Program-made: the position numbers and the translations under genes
Shown here: positions 13,331 to 17,361 of the stretch, in pieces
Position numbering within the stretch: the stretch's first letter is position 1
How the letters are laid out: each line of letters begins with the position of its first letter
The notes under the pieces: model-generated
Databases searched by the model: none
What the model saw: the letters and a program-made list of their open reading frames with translations, nothing else
What the model was told of the DNA's origin: nothing
NCBI GenBank assembly: GCA_001805765.1
Contig: MHGW01000004.1
Span: 1,928 to 19,288, forward strand
Origin: Omnitrophica WOR_2 bacterium RIFCSPLOWO2_01_FULL_41_12
Lineage (GTDB): Bacteria > Omnitrophota > Gorgyraeia > Gygaellales > Profunditerraquicolaceae
DNA: 17,361 bases
Reading direction: 5' to 3'

Positions 13331-14614
13331 ATGAAGAAAATATTATACATCGTTTTGGATGGATTGGGTGATTTGCCCATTAAAGAATTAAATAATAAGA
13401 CTCCGCTTGAAGCAGCGCTGACGCCGAATATGGACCGCCTGGCGCAGAAGGGTAGAACAGGCATAGTCTATCCGGTTGCTAAGGGCATTGCCCCCGAATC
13501 AGATATCGCAGTTATCAGTTTATTGGGTTATGATGCGCATAAATATTATACCGGCCGCGGGCCTTTAGAGGCATTTGCCGAATCATTAAGTATCCACGAT
13601 GGTAATTTAGCCTTGCGCGTTAATTTTGCCACAAGTTTAGAAGACGGCAAGGCCATTAAAGACCGCAGGGTAGGAAGGAATTTAACTACTGAAGAAGCCA
13701 CGGCTTTAGCCAAGGAAATAAATTCCAAGGTTACGCTCTCCAACGCCACTTTTGAATTTAAGAATACCATTGGCCATCGGGGGGTATTAGTAATCAGGGG
13801 TATGCATACAAAATTATCCGCCTGGATCACCAATACTGACCCTGCCTATGCCAGAGAAGGGGTATTTGGCATAGCAAAAGAAAAGTTTGAAAATATCGTA
13901 GCAGAATCTGTACCGATGAGCGGTTATGAAGATTCTCTGGAGGCAAAAGAGGCGAGCAATCTTTTAAATGAATTCACCCAAAAATCACACAAAGTGCTGA
14001 ATGAGTCTTTAGTCAATAAAAAAAGAATTTCGGAAAATAAACTTCCCGCTAACCTCATTTTATCGCGCGATGCCGGAGACAGCCTGCCCAAATTCCCCAG
14101 TATGCACAGCATATACAATATAAAGCTTGGCTCGTTTGTGCAGATGCCGGTGGAACGCGGTATTGCCCTTTTAACCGGAATGGAAGTTATTGACGTGCCT
14201 TCATCCAGCGGACATTTGGATGTGGATTATCCGGTCTGGGCAAAGGTAGCCCTGGATTCCCTAAAAAAATACGACGGCATTTATGTGCATATCAAAGGGC
14301 CTGATGAGCCGGCGCACGACGGGAATTTCCAAGAGAAGAAAAAAATCATTGAACTAATTGATAAATTTTTCTTTGGCAATCTATTGCCTAAGCTGGATAT
14401 GCAGGATACGGTAATGGCAGTCACTGCCGACCATTCTACCGTCTGTAATATAAAAGCGCACTCAGGCGACCCGGTGCCGTTAATTATTTCTGGCGCCGGT
14501 ATTGCACCTGACGGCTCCTTAAGTTTTTCGGAAAAAGCAGCCAAACTTGGCTCCCTGGGTGAGATTAAAGGCCAAGATATTATGCCCCTCCTGATTAAAT
14601 CGGCGAAAGAATAG
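13331..14614 (+). CDS. apgM: Archaeal-type cofactor-independent phosphoglycerate mutase
   Basis: This 427-residue enzyme interconverts 3- and 2-phosphoglycerate in glycolysis and gluconeogenesis without 2,3-bisphosphoglycerate. It belongs to the alkaline-phosphatase superfamily, ApgM branch, which is shorter than bacterial GpmI (about 510 residues). Seen: metal site LDGLGD (9-14, D10), nucleophile S57 in APESD, LLGYDAHKYYTGRGPLEA after it, then KGPDEPAHDG with D325 and H329, and TADHSTVCNIKAHSGDP with D367, H368 and H377 as further metal ligands. The start at 13331 gives the expected MKKILYIVLDGLGD; the frame is open 43 codons further upstream, but that part lies inside nrdJ. It begins one base after the nrdJ stop with no clear ribosome binding site, so translation is probably coupled to nrdJ. 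Confidence 0.93.
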   Translation: MKKILYIVLDGLGDLPIKELNNKTPLEAALTPNMDRLAQKGRTGIVYPVAKGIAPESDIAVISLLGYDAHKYYTGRGPLEAFAESLSIHDGNLALRVNFATSLEDGKAIKDRRVGRNLTTEEATALAKEINSKVTLSNATFEFKNTIGHRGVLVIRGMHTKLSAWITNTDPAYAREGVFGIAKEKFENIVAESVPMSGYEDSLEAKEASNLLNEFTQKSHKVLNESLVNKKRISENKLPANLILSRDAGDSLPKFPSMHSIYNIKLGSFVQMPVERGIALLTGMEVIDVPSSSGHLDVDYPVWAKVALDSLKKYDGIYVHIKGPDEPAHDGNFQEKKKIIELIDKFFFGNLLPKLDMQDTVMAVTADHSTVCNIKAHSGDPVPLIISGAGIAPDGSLSFSEKAAKLGSLGEIKGQDIMPLLIKSAKE

Positions 14615-14620
14615 TATAAT

Positions 14621-14761
14621 ATTAAACTCTAAACACTAAACTCTAAATCCTAAACAAATCCAAAACCCAAAATCCAAATATCCAAAACTAATAAGTTTTG
14701 AGTTTTGAATTTAGAATTTTGAGTTTGTTTAGAGTTTAGGGTTTCGGATTTAGGATTTTAA
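14621..14761. repeat. Long imperfect hairpin of CTAAA-like units before mnmG
   Basis: The whole gap between apgM and mnmG is an imperfect inverted repeat of about 140 bp. The centre is CAAAAC (14683-14688), loop TAATAA, GTTTTG (14695-14700); the outer left part (CTCTAAACACTAAACTCTAA) is roughly complementary to the right part ending GGATTTAGGATTTTAA. Each arm is a run of 7- to 8-base units such as CTAAACA and CCAAAAT. The 14 bases at 14667-14680 recur exactly at 848-861. AGGA (14752-14755), the likely ribosome binding site of mnmG, lies in the right arm. Confidence 0.75.
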
Positions 14762-14762
14762 C

Positions 14763-16586
14763 ATGGCTAATTATGATGTAATAGTAATCGGTGCAGGCCA
14801 TGCCGGTATTGAAGCAGCACTGGCTTCTAGCCGTATGGGTTGTAAGACGCTGATGGTAACTTTAAAAAAAGATACTATTGGTTTAATGAGTTGTAACCCG
14901 GCAATTGGCGGAGTGGGTAAGGGCCAACTGGTAAAAGAAATAGACGCTCTGGGCGGCCAGATGGCTAAGGCGGCAGATGCCTGCGCCATGCAATTTAGAA
15001 TACTCAATGCCTCAAAGGGGCCGGCAGTGCAATCCTCGCGCGCACAAATAGACATGGATTTGTATAAAGATTATATGCGCAAGACCATTGAGTGCCAGGA
15101 GAATCTTTTTATTTTGGAGGCAGAGGTAAAGAAATTATTAGTTCAGGATAATCAGATACAAGGCGTAGTCACAGATAAAAAAGAAGAAATTAGCGCCAAA
15201 GCCGTAGTTATTTGTCTGGGGACATTTTTGGACGGTTTAATCCATATGGGCCTAAAATCTTTTAGCGGTGGCAGGATTAATGAACCCGCAAGCACGGGTT
15301 TAGCGGCTAACTTAAAAGAGCTAGGATTTAAACTGCTTCGGTTTAAGACCGGAACCTGCCCGCGCCTGGATAAAAATTCCATAGATTTTTCCGGCCTCAT
15401 TGCGCAAAAAGGCGATAGCCCGCCTAGGCCTTTTTCTTTTTCTACTAAAGATATAACCCAAAAACAAATCCCCTGCTACATTACCTATACTAATGAAAAG
15501 ACCCACCGGATTATTCTGGAGAATTTAAACCGTTCTCCGCTTTATAGCGGTAAAATTAAGGCTACCGGCGTAAGGTATTGCCCTTCCATTGAAGATAAGG
15601 TGGTGAAATTTAGCGATAGACAGCGGCATCAGATTTTTTTGGAACCGCAAGGCTACCGCAGAAATGAAATTTATCCCAATGGGCTCTCTACGAGTTTACC
15701 GCAAGATACGCAATTAGAGATGCTGCATTCTATTGAAGGCCTAAGAAACGCAAAAGTAATGCGCTTTGGCTATGGCATAGAGCATGCAGTAGTTGAACCT
15801 ACGCAGCTTTATCCCACGCTAGAAACAAAATTACTCAAGAATCTGTATCTGGCTGGCCAAATCAACGGCACTACAGGTTATGAAGAAGCAGCAGCCCAAG
15901 GTTTAATTGCCGGGATAAATGCGGCCTTACGTATAAAAAATAAAGAGCCCCTGATTTTAGACCGCGCCTCAAGTTATATCGGTGTCTTGATTGATGATTT
16001 GACTACTAAAGGCACGCTTGAGCCTTATCGGATGTTTACCTCCCGGGTAGAATATCGCTTGGTTTTACGCGAAGATAACGCGGATTTACGCCTTAAGAAA
16101 ATCGGCTATAGGATAGGATTAGTCAGTGAAAAAGAATTCAAAGCTACAGAGAAAAAAGAATCCGAGATTAAGTTAGGATTAGGGTATCTAAAAAAGACGA
16201 AAGCCTCATCCAAACAATTCCCCGGCCTACAGCGCAATGTAACCCTGGAAGACTTATTAAAGCGCCCCGGTGTGGGCATAGAAAAACTCAGGAGTTTAAA
16301 TCTTATCAATTTCAAAAAAGATATAGCCAAACAGATAGAGATTGAAGTAAAATATAGCGGTTTTATCCAAAGACAGTATACAGAGGTAGGAAGATTCAAG
16401 CATTTAGAAAAGATAAGATTGCCTGAAAGTTTAGATTATTCAAGCATTTCCGGGCTTTCCCGGGAGATAAAAGAAAAACTTGGTAACTCAAGGCCCTTTA
16501 ACTTAGGACAGGCATCGCGTATTTCCGGAGTGACGCCCGCAGCCATTTCTCTCTTGATGGTGTATTTAAAAAAATTGAATGGATAA
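14763..16586 (+). CDS. mnmG: MnmG (GidA), tRNA U34 carboxymethylaminomethyl synthase subunit
   Basis: The 607-residue FAD protein works with the GTPase MnmE to add the carboxymethylaminomethyl group to U34 of tRNAs. Visible: FAD-binding VIGAGHAGIEAA (8-19), SCNPAIGGVGKGQLVKEIDA (43-62, with C44), the family segment GGRINEPASTGLA (169-181), catalytic C273 in RYCPSIEDK, LAGQINGTTGYEEAAAQG (363-380), and TTKGTLEPYRMFTSRVEYRL (414-433). The C-terminal helical domain that contacts MnmE is complete. The length is normal for the short bacterial form. The ATG at 14763 has AGGA 7 bases upstream, inside the preceding hairpin arm, so translation may depend on how that hairpin folds. The stop overlaps the next gene by 8 bp. 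mnmE is not in the window. Confidence 0.96.
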   Translation: MANYDVIVIGAGHAGIEAALASSRMGCKTLMVTLKKDTIGLMSCNPAIGGVGKGQLVKEIDALGGQMAKAADACAMQFRILNASKGPAVQSSRAQIDMDLYKDYMRKTIECQENLFILEAEVKKLLVQDNQIQGVVTDKKEEISAKAVVICLGTFLDGLIHMGLKSFSGGRINEPASTGLAANLKELGFKLLRFKTGTCPRLDKNSIDFSGLIAQKGDSPPRPFSFSTKDITQKQIPCYITYTNEKTHRIILENLNRSPLYSGKIKATGVRYCPSIEDKVVKFSDRQRHQIFLEPQGYRRNEIYPNGLSTSLPQDTQLEMLHSIEGLRNAKVMRFGYGIEHAVVEPTQLYPTLETKLLKNLYLAGQINGTTGYEEAAAQGLIAGINAALRIKNKEPLILDRASSYIGVLIDDLTTKGTLEPYRMFTSRVEYRLVLREDNADLRLKKIGYRIGLVSEKEFKATEKKESEIKLGLGYLKKTKASSKQFPGLQRNVTLEDLLKRPGVGIEKLRSLNLINFKKDIAKQIEIEVKYSGFIQRQYTEVGRFKHLEKIRLPESLDYSSISGLSREIKEKLGNSRPFNLGQASRISGVTPAAISLLMVYLKKLNG

Positions 16587-17250
16587 TCAGAAAAATTATC
16601 TCTCCTTAAAGAAATTCTGTCAGGAGCAAGGCATAGGCCTTTTCGGTGTTGCAGATATTTCTAAAATAAAGAAGGATTTTTTAATTGAGCCAAAAGTTTT
16701 AAAAAAGTTAGACAGGGCAATTAGCTTAGGGATAAGATTATCAGAAAGCATATTAGAAGAAATAGAAACCCATCCTACGCGATTATATTTTCACCATTAC
16801 CGTACAGTAAATGCCTTTCTGGATCAGGCCGCGTTTAAAGTTTGTAACTATGTTCAGAAAAAAAATTATCTCAGCCTTCCCATACCCGCCTCTCAAATTT
16901 TAGACTGGCAGAACCAAAAAGCGCATCTTTCCCATAAACAAATCGGCTATCTAGCGGGCTTAGGCTGGATAGGCAGAAACAATTTATTGGTCAATACTAA
17001 ATTAGGAAGTAAATTTCGTTTAGTTTCTATTCTGACAAATATGCCTTTAAAGGTAGATCAACCCACAAAAAAAGATTGTGGAGCCTGTCAGCTTTGTATT
17101 AGAATATGTCCTGCAGAGGCGATAAAAGAAAATCCGAAAGATTTCCACCACCTAAAATGTTTTGAGAAATTAAAAGAATTTCAGAGGCAAAAGTTAGTGG
17201 ATCAGTATATCTGTGGCATATGTGTTAAGGCATGCACAGCAGAAGGCTAA
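16579..17250 (+). CDS. Short QueG-like double [4Fe-4S] protein
   Basis: The 223-residue protein resembles epoxyqueuosine reductase (QueG, COG1600), which reduces epoxyqueuosine to queuosine at tRNA position 34 with cobalamin and two [4Fe-4S] clusters. Conserved: AHLSHKQIGYLAGLGWIGRN (115-134) and LLVNTKLGSKFRLVSILTN (136-154). Cluster cysteines are C167, C170, C173 and C177 (CGACQLCIRICP), plus C194, C212, C215 and C219. It is much shorter than QueG (about 380 residues): there is no C-terminal HEAT repeat domain, and the N-terminal region lacks the usual RYALGRDYH-type segment with the catalytic Asp; RTVNAFLDQAAFKVCNY occupies that place. So a related cobalamin/iron-sulfur reductase of other function is equally possible. 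It overlaps mnmG by 8 bp (ATGGATAA), which implies one operon with another wobble-base modification gene. Confidence 0.75.
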   Translation: MDNQKNYLSLKKFCQEQGIGLFGVADISKIKKDFLIEPKVLKKLDRAISLGIRLSESILEEIETHPTRLYFHHYRTVNAFLDQAAFKVCNYVQKKNYLSLPIPASQILDWQNQKAHLSHKQIGYLAGLGWIGRNNLLVNTKLGSKFRLVSILTNMPLKVDQPTKKDCGACQLCIRICPAEAIKENPKDFHHLKCFEKLKEFQRQKLVDQYICGICVKACTAEG

Positions 17251-17262
17251 AGGGAGAGCGGG

Positions 17263-17361
17263 ATGTCTAAAAAATTATTTTGGGTTGTAATGCTGAGTAT
17301 ATTTTTAAATCCTGCATCTGCAGTTTCAAAAAACAATTCCCTGCAGATTAAGGGTTCGGAT
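17263..17361 (+). CDS. pstS: N-terminus of probable PstS phosphate-binding protein (3' end outside window)
   Basis: Only 33 codons are visible. They encode a signal peptide (MSKKLFWVVMLSIFLNPASA, cleavage likely after residue 20) and SLQIKGSD at the window edge. LxIKGSDT is the usual opening of the mature periplasmic phosphate-binding protein PstS, whose first phosphate-contacting residues lie here. AGGGAG (17251-17256), 6 bases before the ATG, is a good ribosome binding site, and the gene starts 12 bp after the preceding stop, so it may belong to the same transcript. The assignment rests on a very short stretch; another type 2 periplasmic binding protein is possible. Confidence 0.6.
   Translation, partial: MSKKLFWVVMLSIFLNPASAVSKNNSLQIKGSD

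Noticed and set aside
14615..14620. TATAAT directly after apgM as -10 box of an mnmG promoter
   Set aside because: No acceptable -35 lies 16-18 bp upstream, and transcription would have to pass the whole hairpin.

Overview
The window looks like a chromosomal segment of a Gram-negative (diderm) bacterium with moderate-to-low G+C. The outer-membrane secretin and the type IV pilus genes point to a diderm. The lineage is an inference: the archaeal-type phosphoglycerate mutase, intein-bearing class II ribonucleotide reductase, S23-type four-helix-bundle gene and degenerate palindromic AATGAC-type repeats together suggest an uncultivated phylum such as Omnitrophota. No rRNA or marker tree is available here to prove it.

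Layout. 1-770: the 3' end of an unrecognised acidic, aromatic-rich protein (+). 893-1367: a small four-helix-bundle (S23/Avd-like) gene enclosed tightly by inverted-repeat arms, resembling the intervening-sequence elements of 23S rRNA genes but lying outside any rRNA. 1378-5801 (-): a compact operon reading small MerR-type HTH gene, pilN, pilO, pilP, pilQ, pilM, with start/stop overlaps or very short gaps. 5802-5961: a divergent promoter region with helically phased TATAGT repeats next to the HTH gene. 5962-8318 (+): a ROK-family repressor, then a membrane-anchored coiled-coil protein with a FlgT-C-like end. 8321-8459: a second, gene-less copy of the palindromic repeat found around the four-helix-bundle gene. 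8482-9510 (+): a LacI-family regulator ending in a probable terminator.

9525-9662 holds a pair of sites that fit the NrdR box, 32 bp apart centre to centre, then a promoter and a strong ribosome binding site. They precede nrdJ (9667-13329), a B12-dependent ribonucleotide reductase interrupted by a 458-residue LAGLIDADG intein. apgM follows after 1 bp. A 140-bp imperfect hairpin built of CTAAA-like units separates apgM from mnmG and includes the mnmG ribosome binding site. mnmG overlaps a small QueG-like double [4Fe-4S] protein by 8 bp. The window closes with the signal peptide and first residues of a probable PstS phosphate-binding protein.

Functionally, the pil genes build the alignment subcomplex (PilMNOP) and outer-membrane channel (PilQ) of a type IV pilus. 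nrdJ, apgM and mnmG are core metabolism and tRNA modification. The least ordinary features are the repeat elements, the intein, the secretin's extra coiled-coil/TPR tail and the phased operator. No stretch longer than 300 bases lacks a gene.
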